From Stenogyne calaminthoides (lineage: Eukaryota; Streptophyta; Magnoliopsida; Lamiales; Lamiaceae), in contig JBBCBC010000032.1 of assembly GCA_037126765.1 (NCBI GenBank), positions 1,364,001-1,428,000 on the forward strand: a stretch of DNA of 64,000 bases. Direction: 5' to 3'. Of this stretch, positions 12,548 to 25,532 are shown one piece after another; position 1 is the stretch's first letter; each line of letters starts with the position of its first letter. The translations under genes were made by a program, and so were the position numbers. Below the pieces are notes generated by a model. That model had not been told where the DNA came from. It saw nothing but the letters and a program-made list of their open reading frames with translations, and searched no databases.

Positions 12548-14580
12548 CAGGCTCTTGATTAATTGCTTAATTGAATTGATTTATTATATTTATAAATCGT
12601 GGGGTGCGGCCATTTTGAATACGACCACACCAATTGCATAATTTGTTGGGTGCGTTAGATGCACCAATTGATATCTATGCTTGTTTAATTGGGGGTGTGA
12701 CCCCATTGTTGTGGTTTCATTTATTTAATTAAATCTCCACATAGCTGCTCCCCCTCTTTAATTTGTCTCGGTCGTCTCCCTCATCTACTAGGATTTTCTA
12801 GGAAAACCCTTCGCCGCTGTCATCCGGAACCAGCGCCGCTTCCTTCGTCCTTGCGAGCCATCTGCGACATCGCTTGAGTCGGCGGCCTGACGTCGTGACT
12901 CGCGATGGATGCGAGATTCCGCATTCGTACGATTCACGATGGATTAGATCCGCGGTGGCGCGACCCATACTGCTGTGATTTCAAGGCGGCACTCGTCATA
13001 TCTCTTTGTCCTAGGCAGCGGCATCCTCGTTTCGCGATCGATTCGTTGGACAAGCCCCTGGATTGAAGCGATTCACGACGGGGTGCCACCGAGTCGCATC
13101 AGCGGTGCATTTGTTGAGTCGCCCTTCGACGTGTTTGTTACATAGGGCGATGCCGTCTCGCTCTTGAATCGTGGCTGTCGTCTTTGATATGTTTCTAGAT
13201 GATTTGTGTGGCACTATTTACTGGATGCAGCGGTGAGTCGCCCGCAGGCGCCTAGCGATGGTGGCGACTCGCCTGCACGCGCCATGCTCATGTTTCGTTT
13301 TGGGGCTTAATTCTGAACAATTTTGTTGTTACTGATTTTGGGCTCTTTTGGTTTTAATCGGGACTGCTTCGAGCAATTGTTGAATCTTGACCCCAAAGTT
13401 GACTGTTCTATGATTAATTAGATTGAATCTGATGAACTGATGTTGAACTGTTGGTTTCGGTTGTCCTGATTGAAAAGACAGTGTTGGGCTGTGATGAGGG
13501 AAGGGCTGTTTTGCAAATTCGATTTCGAACAGACCCTTTCGTGCAATTTTAGAAATTTGTACATGAGCCCTTGATAAATTTAATAATCTAACTTGATTAA
13601 TTTGTTTTTTATATTAACAAACTTAATTTTAAGATAAAATTATTGGTTGGGCCAATATTAAAATAAGATTGAAAGTTGGACTTTTGATTAAAAATTAATT
13701 GAATTAATTTATTTAATAATTGATTAATGATTATCGAATTTAATTTTTTTTAAAATTGGTTTTTTGAGAATTTAATTTTATAAATTTAATTGTTATTAAA
13801 TCTCACTTGGTTAACTTATTTAATAATTCGTTAACACATTGATAGTCCGTATTATAAATGTTTGGGTAGGCGGCGCCCAATACTTGTTGGACCGTATTAT
13901 TGTTTGGGTAGACGGCGACCATATAAGTGTTAGTCCGTGTGAAATCATGTTTGGGTAGGCGGCGCTCAATAATTGCTCAAATGTGATATAGATTAACATG
14001 TTGGATCTCGATTAAGCAATTAATACCCCGCCTTTAAAAATGATCTTCACTAAAATATGGTTTTTCATTAAATTGAAAAGATGTCTCCCATCAAAATTAA
14101 AAGTAAACTGGGGATTTCGTTCAAATGGGTATTTAAGACCAAAGTCTTTTGCTCGGATCTACATTCAACAGGACTTTTATAGGGATACGTAGTGTCACCG
14201 CTTGATGGTTGTAAACCAACTTAACTTTGTTTATTCAGCCAAAGCAGGAAAACGAAAGTTAAGGGACATCCGATTAAACTGGGTTTAATCAACTATGAAT
14301 TGCAAACTTTGCAATTGGTTTGGAGACCTACCAGTTATGCTATTGTGATATTCAGCCAAAGCAGGGATCATGATAGTAGGAATGTGGATCCTAGTCCATT
14401 ACAATTTATATTTGATATAAATTCGTACTCTTCCGATGAGGTCGTTGAGTATGTGAAAATAATGGAGACAAGATAAACACAAAAGAAATGTCATGTTTAT
14501 TTTGATTCATGAATATTGATCATAGGAATTATGTTTTTAATTCTCATTTTATTTTATTTCTCTTGGTTAGTTGAAATGTA
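12548..14580 (+). other. Untranslated leader of Copia copy B with GC-rich block
   Basis: Non-coding leader between primer site and Gag. About 12760-13290 is clearly GC-richer than the rest, with many CpGs, and 13580-13850 is very AT-rich. A three-copy repeat sits at 13844-13980. The 17-base phrase TATTCAGCCAAAGCAGG occurs near 14232 and again near 14350. The opposing Copia element has a similarly GC-rich leader, so a structured RNA leader is plausible. Confidence 0.6.
13844..13980 (+). repeat. Three-copy tandem repeat in the Copia leader
   Basis: The core TGTTTGGGTAGGCGGCGC, with small changes, starts at about 13859, 13901 and 13948. Each core is preceded by a version of AGTCCGTATTAT. Period is about 42-47 bases. 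Confidence 0.75.
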
Positions 14581-15250
14581 TAACTGTTATTGAGATGTGT
14601 TTTGGAAACAAACTAAATTGGCTAAGCCAAATTTTCTGGACTGGCACCGAAACATGTGTTTGGTGCTAAGGCAAGAAAAGATTGAGTACGTGTTGGACAC
14701 GTATATCCCAATTACCCTTACAGCTGGTACCCTGAGACAACCACGTTTGACGTAGCAGCTCAGAAGAAGCATCAAGAGGGTGCTTCCCAGGTTCAGTGTG
14801 TGATGTTGCTCGGCATGACTCCCGATATACATAGGCAATGTGAGAAAATGGATCTCTTCTAGATGCTCAAGCATTTGAAGGATCTCTTTGATTCTGAATC
14901 TCGTTCTGAGATTTATGAAGTGATGAGAGATCTGTTCAGATGCCGGTCTGCTAAAGGAGAGAAGATTTTACCTCATGTGCTTAAGATGATAGGTCTAATT
15001 GAAAAACTTGGTAATTTAGGCTTTGAGCTAAAAGACCAACATTTTCATTTATGCTATCCTCCAGCCTCTCCCGGATTCATATTTTAGCTTCATTGTGAAC
15101 TACAATATGAATAAGTCGGATGCGACCATGCCTAAACTTCACAACGTGCTCAAGACTTTTGAGTTCACTATCACTGAGATGGTGTTCAAAAGAAGGAGCG
15201 GGTAAACAAGGATATGTGCCTCTACTGTAAGTAGAAGAGGGCACTGGAAG
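14581..15250 (+). pseudogene. Copia copy B Gag remnant
   Basis: The open stretch 14863-15087 reads like a Copia Gag core (LFDSESRSEIYEVMRDLFRC, then HVLKMIGLIEKLGNLGFEL). Flanking Gag sequence (EYVLDTYIP on the left, YNMNKSDATMPKLHNVLKTF on the right) is in other frames. A damaged zinc-knuckle trace with an internal stop lies near 15212-15245. No intact Gag can be made. Confidence 0.65.
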
Positions 15251-18220
15251 GACAATGAGGTTCTAGTTACTAAAAGGAATGCACTAGGTGTTTCTAGCAC
15301 TAGAACATGTATGTTTGTTATTAAGATAAACATGTCCACTAATAGCGCTAACTGCTTAGTATTGGATACTGGATTTAGCTCTCACATTTGCACTAATGTG
15401 AAAGGGCTCATGTGTCATAGGGCAGTTAGGGCGGGTGAAGTTATCTTACACGTGGGAATGGAACAAGAGTTGCTCCTGAACTTGTGGGGACTTATGTGTT
15501 AGACTTACCCTTTGGTTTTAGATTACAACTTAATGATTGTCATCCAGTTCTCTCTATTACTTGCAACATGTATTTGTTGCATTATGGATATGATGTTCTT
15601 AATATACAAAATAAAATACTCAAACTTAGTAATCATGAAAATCCGACTTACTTATGGCATTGTAGAACTTGATCATGTAAACGAGAAAAGAATTGCAAAG
15701 TTAAGAAAGTTAGACTACTTAACCCCATTCGACTATGAGTCTTATGGAGATTGTGAATCTTATCTCATGGGCAAGATGATCAATAGACCCTTTTCTGGGA
15801 AAGGGGTGCATGCCAAAGAAGTTCTAGAGTTGATCTACAATGATGTTTGTGGACCATTGCCCACTCTAGCTAGGGGTCACTTCGGCTACTTCATCACTTT
15901 TACTGATGATTTCTCTAGATACGGAGACGTGTATCTTATGAAACACAAATCCGAATCTTTTGAGAAATTCAAAGAGTTTAAGGCTGAAGTAGAGAAGCAA
16001 CTTGGTAAGAGTATCAAGACTCTTCGATCGGATCGAGTAGGTGAATGCCTTAGCCATGAATTCACTTATTACTTGAAGTTACATGGAATCCAGTCACAAT
16101 GGACTACTACCGGAACACCTCAGATGAACGGTGTGTCCGAGAGAAGAAACCAAACCCTGTTAGACATGGTGAGGTCCATGATGAGCTTTTCCTGTTTTCC
16201 AACATTCTTATGGGATACGCGTTACAAACCTCAATTTACATTCTGAATAGGATTCCATCTAAATCGGTTGAGCATACACCATATGAACCATGGTGTGGCA
16301 AGAAGCCAACTTTTACACATATTAAACATGGGGTTGCCCCGTGATTGTGAAATGGATGATTACCGACAAGTTGGAACCCAAAGGTGAAAAGAGTTACTTT
16401 GTGGGATATCCTAAAGAAACTTAAAGGATATTATTTCTATCTACCTGAGAAATTTTCAGTGATTGTTTCTAGGCAGACCAAGTTCCTCGAAGAAGACTAT
16501 GTCTTTAAGGAACAAGGTCGTAGGCTGATAGAACTTGAAGAAATTCAAGAACCACAAATCAACAAAGAGACTGATATTTTGTCAAAGCAACATGACAAGG
16601 AATCAGTGGGAGCATTCAACAACTTTCACGATGGGAGTCTTTCACTAGATGATCGTCTTTCAGCCAGTGGGAGCGTAATTGGAGTAGCCAGTGCAAGAAC
16701 CTCCAAGTGGACTGAATGAGAACAGCATAGTTCAAACTCCCGCCCAAGAGGCATCTGAAAGTGTAGCTCTTGAGGACTCTCCGGGCATTGATGAAATCGA
16801 TGCACCACAAAAAAAATTCACAACCAGAATGTACAGCCTACACAACCACAGCTCCGTAAGTCAATAAGGAATCGTAATCCGCCCATTAGATACGGTTACC
16901 TCTTGGAGAAACTCGTTAATGTGGACATACCAGATAAGGACGATCCTAATACTTATTCTGAAGCAATATCAGATATTGATTCAGGGAAGTGGCATGAAGC
17001 CATGAAATCCGAGATGGACTCGATGTACACCAATCAAGTCTGGGACTTGGTTGAGTTGCCTAAAGGGGTTAGACCCATTTGCAAATGGCAAAGTACAAAC
17101 CTACAAAGCTAGGTTGATGACAAAGGGCTATAGTCAACGTGAAGGCATTGACTATGATGAGACCTTCTCACCAATTGCAAATATTAAGTCCATTCGAACT
17201 TTACTTGCGATAGCAGCACACTGTGATTATGAGATTTGGCAGATGAACGTCAAAACAGTTTTCCTCAATGGAAACATTGATAAGAAAATGTTTAAGACTC
17301 AACCGGAAGATTTATATCTAAGCCAAATTCTAATCTAGTATGCAAGCTAAAGAGATCCATCTATGGATTGAAGCAAGCTTCTAGGAGTTGGAATATCCAA
17401 TTTGATGAAGCTATCAAGACTTTTGACTTCATCAGAAATCTGGAAGATCTTTGTGTTTATTGTAAACGCAACGGAAAGAATATTATTTTCCTAATCGTGT
17501 ATGTTAATGACATGTTGATTTTGGGAAACAATATCCCGTTAATGCAGTCCGTTAAAGATTTGTTGCCAAACACCTTCATGATGAAGGATCTTGGTGAAGT
17601 CTACTGCATCTTAGGGATCAAGATCCAAAGGGATAGATCCAAGAGGATGTTGAGGCTATCACAATCCACCTATGTAGACAAGGTGTTGAAGCGTTTTGCG
17701 ATAGAGAACTCTAAGAGAGGGTCTCTACCGGTAAATCATGGGATAAAGATTTCAAAGAAGGATTGTCCTTCTATTGAAGTTGATATAAAGCACATGAAAA
17801 ATGTCTCATATGCATATGCAATTGGGTCAATCATGTATGTCATGACTTGCACTAGGACAAACGTGGCCTATGCTATCAACATCACTGATAGATACCAACA
17901 GAATCCGGGTGAGTCTCACTGGATTGTTGTCAAGACCATTCTGAAGTATCTTTGACGAACTAAAGAATGTTTCCTTGTCTATAGTGGACAGTCAGAACCA
18001 GTAATGACTGGTTATGCTGATGCAAGTTTCCAATCCGACTATGATGATTACAAATCACAGTCAGGTTACGTTTCAGTCTCAATAATGAGGCGGTCAGTTG
18101 GAATAGTTCCAAGCAAAAGGAGCGCAGATTCAACAACCGAAGTTGAGTACATTGTTGTATCAGAAGCCTCAAGGAGGTTGTCTGGATTTTATAGTTCTTA
18201 AGAGAACTAGGGGTAGTTCC
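15251..18220 (+). pseudogene. Copia copy B protease, integrase, RT and RNase H
   Basis: Domains in order: protease LVLDTGFSSHIC (DTG at 15365-15373); integrase FITFTDDFSRYG, LRSDRVGECLS and PQMNGVSERRNQ (about 15757-16250); RT with TYKARLMTKGYSQ, YGLKQASRSWN and MKDLGEVYCILGIKI (about 16900-17955); RNase H to about 18201. The RT box is YVND at 17500-17511, so a catalytic aspartate is replaced, as in copy A. A frameshift near the conserved Trp-Gly-Cys-Pro block of the integrase tail is also shared with copy A. Copy B stops at 18220, where an opposite-strand Copia element is inserted; about 275 bases that copy A has between this point and its 3' LTR are absent. Confidence 0.85.
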
Positions 18221-20175
18221 TGTTGGGGAATAATGTGCACGGATCTATTAGGGATAAATATTTAAATACAAATTTAATTCTTATAATTATTACTAGCATG
18301 AATTAATCATATATTAATTCAAATAATAATCCAACAACAAATCATGCATATAATCAATTCACGTAACTCCTACGCATGCGGAATTTCTACGAGTTTACGT
18401 GAATGTACCTCTTGGAATGGTAATGGTCTCTTTGATTAAACACACCAAAAGAACCTTCTCAAGTATTCCCTTAATCCTTGTTCGACAATCCGGTGGTAGG
18501 ATGCTTGCGAACAATTAACAAAAGGAAAATAAACTTTGTTGCACCACCTTTGTGGATTTGCTAATTTTTCCAGCACATGGAATTGTACTCTACTCACAAT
18601 TGACATTTTTCGAAAAAATACAATCTGTCGACGTTTCAAAATATTTGATATTTTATCGACGCTGATATTTTTCCGAAAAACTAATTTTCGTGTGTGTTGC
18701 TGAGTATGAAACATTCATCCCCTATTTATAGAGGGTGGTGGTCGAAATTTCATGTGGAATAGGGAGGAAAAAATCTTTTCTTGATCTCCAAGAAATCTTG
18801 AATATATCTCATATATTCTTTTCTCCATAATTAAAATATTCCACAAAATTCCACTCTCTTATTTGTTATGGAATATTTCGAAATATTAGGGAACAAGAAT
18901 CCAAGATTTGGATCTTCTTGAATTTATGAGATATTCTTGTATTTCAAGAAATACATATCTTTCATAATATCTTTTCAAGAAAATCAAGAAAATCTTTCTT
19001 GCCCTTTATATTCCAAAATTTTCGAAATTTCTCTATGAATGACCAAGTGGGAGATTTCTTGAATTTAATGAGATAATCTTGTATTCCAAGAATACATATC
19101 TTCATTTCATAACAAAATTCAAAGAAAATCTTTCCCCCGTTTTTATTCAAAATTTTCGAAAAATAATAGGAAAAATATGCAACAAGATTTATTTTATTTT
19201 TAAACACTTTTTCCATTTATTGGACTTTATGTTGGGCTACTTAGGGGGCCTTTAGGAGAATTAAGATTGGACCTTCCAATGGATCTTGAATTATCAATAT
19301 TGAGCCACAATATTATTCAAGCCCATAAATATTAATTAATCACACTACATAATTAATATTGCACTATCCATCTTAACCCATATTACAGTCAATATGGCTC
19401 CCGGTTATTATTTCCCGTGTTTAAGATTATCTAGCCCATTAATTAATTCAAGCCACTGAAATAGCTTTCCATTAATTAATATCTTTTGTCCTTGGTTAAG
19501 AAATCGGTTCAAAGATTATTATCCATACCTAAACTAGTTCCACTTGCAAGATTTGGTATGATAAAGCTTATGAACCTCCCAAGGGGGCAAATCGAACAAA
19601 GCGTGCTTGCACCACGATTCTCCAGATAAATCTTAGCAATCACATGTGACCAATAATATTGCCCAAGATAAAAAGTATTGAATCTCGTTGATTCTCTACC
19701 CATGATAAGTCAAAGCAATAGTTACCAACCACACGTGATCCTATTTAAGGGACGAAGATTAAGAAATAACGAACCACTGAGGTCTAATTCTTCCTTGTTC
19801 GATTCAAAGAATTTGTCCTCCCAGTAGAATCCTATTCAAAGGCATCGGTCATGCACTAGTGTAATCTTTTGGTCAAGACAAGCCAATCTGAGCCTTACAC
19901 TTCAACCTTTCACGATAGATTGTTCATTTCCATCTAGGTCGTGAATGGTGTACTTTTAGTTACAAGGGATTGTTAATTTAATCTTTTGTGATCTGGTATC
20001 ACTAAATTAACTACAATGTAACACGTACTTTTTATTGAACAGTTATGCAGTAAATATATGTAACATTCTATGATATTTAAAGCATCAGTGATAAACAATT
20101 TATTTCAGTGAATAAGTCCGAAATTCAGTTTTGATTATACAAAGTAAAAGCATACTTTCTAGTATAATCCCAACA
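18221..20175 (-). mobile_element. 3' LTR of the second Copia element (1955 bp)
   Basis: Reading minus, it starts TGTTGGGATTATACTAG after GTGGGAGAT and ends CCCCAACA. The part from 18221 to about 19150 matches 25533-26462 with only occasional differences. No genes; the open stretches at 18436-18714, 18962-19216 and 19509-19703 recur or fall inside the LTR. Confidence 0.9.
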
Positions 20176-20190
20176 ATCTCCCACTTATAC
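20176..20190 (-). other. Polypurine tract of the second Copia element
   Basis: Reading minus, AAGTGGGAGAT abuts the 3' LTR. A second copy of the phrase TCTCCCACTTATACTCAAAG (plus-strand reading) lies about 102 bases further in, near 20280, so the tract is partly duplicated. Confidence 0.75.
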
Positions 20191-20254
20191 TCAAAGTCTA
20201 CTTTTAAGTATACTACAAAGATGTCTCATGTAGTTCCTAATCGTGACATCTAAT

Positions 20255-23200
20255 GTCACCTACACCTAACCTAATAATTTCTCCCACTTATACTCAAAGC
20301 AGATTGGCAACGGTCTTGACACCCATTCCTTCCACATGTCTCTCGAATGTATTCAGAGGCAGACCCTTTGTGAATGGATCTTCTAGGTTGTCTTCGACGC
20401 TATCTTTGCCAATTTATATCTCCTCTCTTAACGATATCTCGTATAAGATGGTATTTCCTTTCAATGTGTTTGTTTGGCCTTGTGGGCTCTTGGTTCCCTT
20501 GAATTTGCAAATCGCCTCCCGCATTGTCACAATAAATGCTTATTCTGCATGGGCAAATTCGGAACTACATTCAAGTCCACTAGGAAGTTCTTGAGCCAAA
20601 CCGCTTTTTTCATTTGCCTCATAGCGCCTTACATATTCGGCTTCCATGGTAGAATCTGCGACGATTTACGCTTGACGCTTCTCCATGTCATGGCTCCTCC
20701 CCCATGCAAAACACACTACCGGAGGTAGATTTTCCGAGTCTATGTCCGATTGGAAATCTGAGTCCGTAGCTGGCCGATGGGGATTAGACTATCCGACTGA
20801 TAAATTAACATTCTATCCCGAGTTCTTTTCAGATACTTCATAATATTTTTAACTGTCGTCCAATGCTCTTTCCCCGGGTTACTTTGATATCTTGCCACCA
20901 TGCCAATGGCAAAGTAGATATCCGGTCTCGTAAACAGCATTGCATACATAAGGCTTCCGACAGCCGAATCATAAGGAATGCCTCTCATGTCATCTATCTC
21001 CTTTTGTGTCTTAGGGCACATTTTCTTGGATAGATGGATTCCATGTCTGAAAGGTACGAAGCCTTTCTTGGAATCCTGCATGCTGAATCGTTTCAAGACA
21101 GTGTCTATGTATGAAGCTTGAGATAAGCCTATCATCCTTTTCTTGCGATCTCGAGTGATCTTGATCACAAGGATATGTGCAGCTTCCCCTAAGTCCTTCA
21201 TATCAAACTGTTTTGAAAGTCATGCCCTTACGTCTGATAACACCTTTACATCGTTCCCGATGATCAGAATGTCGTCTAAGTATAGTACTACGAATACCAA
21301 TGCAGTTTCGACACGCTTTTTGTACACACAACTTTCGAACTCGTTTTGATCAAACCCATAAGACTTTATAACATGATCAAAACATTGGTTCCAAGCTCTG
21401 GATGCCTGTTTGAGTCCGTAAATGGACTTCATGAGCTTACAAACTAGGTGTTCTTAGCCATTTTTAATGAAGCCTTGGGGTTGTTGCATATAGATCTCTT
21501 CATCAAGACTTCCGTTAAGGAAAGCTGTCTTGACATCCATTTGCCAGATTTCAAAGTCGAGATGTGCAGCAATCGATAAGAGAATTCGGATGAACTTGAG
21601 CATGGCTACGGGCGAAAAAGTTTCCTCATAATCGATCCCTTCTTTCTGAGTATAACCTTTCGCCACAAGTCTTGCCTTGAAGGTTTCCACTTTCCCGTCC
21701 AGTCCTCTTTTTCTCTTATACACCCACTTGCAACCAATGGGTTTGACCCCATTAAGTGGTTCGACTAGCTCCCACACTCTGTTATGATACATAGAACCCA
21801 TTTAGGCTTTCATTGCTGTTTGCCAAGAAACTGCATCCTTATCTTGGATTGCCTCGTCATATGTCCATGGGTCTAATTCGTCTTGACCGGGAATCAAGTC
21901 TGAGGACTCTCCTATTCCCATGAATCTCTCGGGCTGTTTCACAACCCTCCCATTATGACAAGGTTCCGGTTGTGTAAGTGTGTCGTTTGGTATGTCATCT
22001 TGTACAATTGGCATTGAGGTTAGCCCCCTTAGCTCATTCAAGGTAATCTCACTTCTGGGTCTTCTTTCGTTCATATAGTCTTCTTCCAAAAATCTAAAGT
22101 GGGTGCTTATTACCACCTTTTGATCTTCGGGACCATAGAATATACACCCTTTTGTTCCCTCGGGGTATCCCACAAACAACCTTAATTCTGATCGAGGATC
22201 CAATTTACCGGCTTCCTTGTCCAACACGTAGGCCGGACACCCCCAAATCTTCATGTGTCTCAAACTGGGCTTGCGCCCAGTCCACAATTCTTTGGGATTT
22301 TTGGGAACCGATTTGGATGGCACCAAGTTCAGAATGTAGGCTGCTGTCTCCAAGGCATGACCCAGAACGACTTGGGAAGATCCGCATAACTCATCATAGA
22401 TCTAACCATTTCCAAAAGAGTTATGTTTCTTCGCTCTGCAACCCCGTTTTGTTGAGGGGTTCCGGGTGCAGTTAGCTGGGATGCAATCCCTTTATCAGAC
22501 AAGTAGTTCAAAAACTCATCGCTGAGGTATTCACCTCCACGATCGGATCGTAGAGACTTGATACGTTTTTCCCTATGATTCTCTGCTTGAGCCTTAAATT
22601 CTTTGAATTTCTCAAAGGTCTCAGATTTATGCTTCATAAGGAAAATATAACCGTACCTTGAGTAGTCATCAATAAAAGTGACGAAATACTCATAACCTCC
22701 TCTTGCTTTGGTTGACATTGGACCACATACATCTGTGTGAACGATTTCTAACACTTCTTTGGCTCTATTCCCCTTGGCTCTGAATGCCCTCTTGGTCATT
22801 TTACTCTCCAAACATGATTCGCAGGTTGGAATTGGTTCAACTTGGAGAGACTCCAGTGAACCTGCTTCTACCAACCTTTGGATCCTCTTTGGATTAATAT
22901 GTCCCAATCTTAGATGCCATAGAAGTGTCTTGTTCACGTTTTCTTTTATCGGAAACAGTTGATGTGTTATAGGATGCATTTCTTGAGTGGTGTGCACGGT
23001 TAATTGTATAGAGATTTTCCATCAATGTCCCATAACAGATACACTCATCATTTTCAAGAAATGATTTCATTCTTATTAGAAGAAACTAAGTGTCTATTAA
23101 CAGAATTTTAGAAACTGAAAGTGAATTCTTTCTAAAACTGGGAACATAAAGAACATCTCTTAAAATTAGAACTCTATCTTCAAAAGACAGGTGCACTTCT

Positions 23201-23330
23201 CCCACTGCTTCAGCTGCCACTCTCGTAGCATAGCCCAGTGTGATGAGGATCTCACTGCCACTAAGTTGTCGGATCAGTTTGAACCCGTGAAGCAAACATG
23301 ATTAGTGGATCCCGTATCAACTACTCACGA
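20255..23330 (-). pseudogene. Pol of the second Copia element: protease, integrase, RT, RNase H
   Basis: Minus strand. The protease site VVDTGSTNHVC (about 23285-23315) directly follows an in-frame TGA where related proteins have tryptophan. The integrase (22329-22997) has WHLRLGHINPKR, CESCLESKMTKRAF, VHTDVCGPM, LRSDRGGEYLS and PQQNGVAERRN, all DDE blocks present. RT (21220-21801) has CKWVYKRKRGLDGKVETFKA, YGLKQASRAWNQ and an intact VLYLDDILIIGND box. RT then RNase H continue at 20740-21201 (MKDLGEAAHILVIKI) and on to about 20255 with frame changes. There are few lesions: stops near 23322, 21800 and 21455, and breaks in RNase H. It is better preserved than the host copies A and B, as expected for a later insertion. 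Confidence 0.85.
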
Positions 23331-23960
23331 ATGAGAAGTATACGCCGCTAAACAAGTTTCAACAATTAGTGCGTGAGAATTACCTTTCTTTCTGGCCCTT
23401 TTGGGGTTGGAACAGGCAAACCTCCATTGTCCTCTTTCACCGCAGCTTAAGCACCTCCTCTTTGGATTTTTCTTGACACCACCAGCATTCGTCATCTTAT
23501 CATTGCCCTTGGCAACAGTTGAGTCTGATTGCTTATGGCCTTTGGTCACCTTCTTCTTCTTGCCATCCCTTGGCCTAGAAGATGAAGACGGACTACTTGC
23601 CGTCAAAGCTTGAGTTTGGTGCCCTATCAACATCTCTGCCGAGACCAAAGCTTGCAACAAATCAGCTTGCGAGGCAAAATTGCTCAGAAACTTTTGGGCA
23701 GAGAATGAAGTACCAAATTCATCTGAGTCTCCAGATTATAATCTGTACTCAAAACTTCAAGTTTGTTCAGATGGGCCATCAATTTTGAGGACGTAATCCC
23801 TCACGGGTTTGTCCTCCACCAATTACAGCTACGACATCTATCGCAAGGTGATCTGACGAGTCTCGCATTTTTGACTCGTCAGTTGGCTCATCTGATTTTG
23901 GTGTGTCAAGAAACCACTTGTGCTTTCGTGCAGTTAGGACAATTATAATTTTTCGTTTCC
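23325..23960 (-). pseudogene. Gag of the second Copia element with altered zinc knuckle
   Basis: The open part 23325-23660 carries a basic, Lys-rich region followed by a zinc knuckle at 23412-23453 that reads CLSCGERGQWRFAC. The expected histidine ligand is glutamine (CAA, at 23427-23429). Upstream Gag sequence to about 23960 is recognisable in pieces (SMEDKPVRDYVLKIDGPSEQ-like order of text) but off frame. Nucleocapsid RNA binding would be impaired. Gag is therefore scored as broken. Confidence 0.6.
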
Positions 23961-25517
23961 AATCTATATAGTTTCCATACTTATTCTATTGACTTTAAGT
24001 ATAATAGCAGTGGATTAAAAGGTTACGACATGCTGAACTGAAATAAATAATAATATGCATAAGCATAAATATATCACAAGGTTCGATCACATGTTTCATA
24101 TTAAAATCTCAAAAAAATATGAACACGCATCAGCCAACATCTCAAAACAGTTTAAATAAACCATGTGGGGTGGGTCATTATTTAAACACATTCAAGCAGG
24201 TTACAAACAAGAACAGTTATTAAACCTTTAATATCCAGATTAATAGTTGGCTCCCACTTGACCAATATAAAATTGACAGGGACTTCGGGGAAGTATATGC
24301 ATATCAATTTTATACCTAAGTAATAACCATGATTAAATACAGAATCATTATTTCGCTTTGAACGAGACTCGTGGGGAGGGTCATCGTCGCCACTAGTAAT
24401 AATCCACAATCATCCATTTGGAATTCATTCATGTGAAAGCTAACTTTTGACCGTCCCGTGGGGGGAATTTCTCCAAAAGAATTCACAAATAAATAAATCA
24501 TGGAGGTCAAAATTAATTCAATTTTATTATCCGGAATAAAATTATCAATTAATTATTTAAACATACTTAGTAATTTTTGAAGGTGAGATTTTTCATTGGA
24601 CAACTCTCATGCAAACACATTTAAACAAATTAAATAAAGCACAAGAAAACACAATAATAAATCAAGCAAAGCGGAAAAATAAACATATTGGTCACAAATT
24701 ATTCAATTGTCATGGTTTGATTTTCTTGGCTTGATTTTGAAGAAACGTCATCTTGAATTTCTCCCACACGATCGTCTCGAAAAGAACTCCGTCTCGAAAC
24801 GCCACGCCAAGTAGCTCGCAGCCGGGATGCATGCCCGCATCCGGCCAGCACCTTGGTCGAGTCAGCCTCGACATGCCTCGGCGGCGGCTTCGGCGGCAAG
24901 CATCCGCATCCGCGCGCATCCAGCGTGCATCCGCCTTCGCCGGCCTCGCCTCGCCCAAGAAGACCTCGGCACGGCACCCGCGTCCCACGCGCCTCGCCCG
25001 CGCCCGTCCACCTCGGCCGATGGCCCCCGTCTTGTACGCCGGTGTCGCGTCGCCCATCCGCGCCCGCGCATCCAGCTGATCACTTAAGACGCCTGGCGTC
25101 GCGCCCGATCTTTCAGGCGACATCCACGTCCGCGGCGTGTGTCTCCCTTGGCACATTCGCTGGCCCGTCGTCGTCCGTGTACGGTTACGATCTATCCTTC
25201 AATTCTTCGTCTCCGCCTCCATTTCAGATCCGGTTATAATTTATTTACAAAAAATAAATAAACCTAGATCTAGACTAGTCTATTACATTGATCAAATCAA
25301 ACAAATCCTAATCTACTCGTGGATTTTCTCACGAGGCAAAATGAATTCGAACGAATCGAATTAAAAACCACAATTTATATGCATGCATAAATAAACACAT
25401 TAAATTCCATGACAATTGGATACCTGCAAAACAGATCTAGCAATTCTACTATCCAATTTCAAATTTAATGAAAAACGAATTAAATTATAATTTAAAAAAT
25501 TCAGAGCCCAAAATCGA
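23961..25517 (-). other. Leader of the second Copia element, with CpG-rich block
   Basis: Non-coding region between Gag and the primer site. About 24740-25190 is strongly GC- and CpG-rich in otherwise AT-rich DNA and opens chance frames on both strands (for example 24710-25156 and 24753-25239). These are low-complexity Arg/Ala/Pro-rich products and I do not accept them as genes. Confidence 0.55.
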
Positions 25518-25530
25518 GGCTCTGATACCA
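25518..25530 (-). other. Primer-binding site of the second Copia element
   Basis: Reading minus, TGGTATCAGAGCC lies two bases inside the 5' LTR end (CCCCAACA). It is the initiator-Met tRNA type. Confidence 0.85.
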
Positions 25531-25532
25531 GT

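Noticed and set aside
24710..25239. Long overlapping open frames on both strands in the CpG-rich block
   Set aside because: They exist in several frames at once, are Arg/Ala/Pro-rich, and fall in the non-coding leader of a Copia element; high GC content explains the lack of stops.
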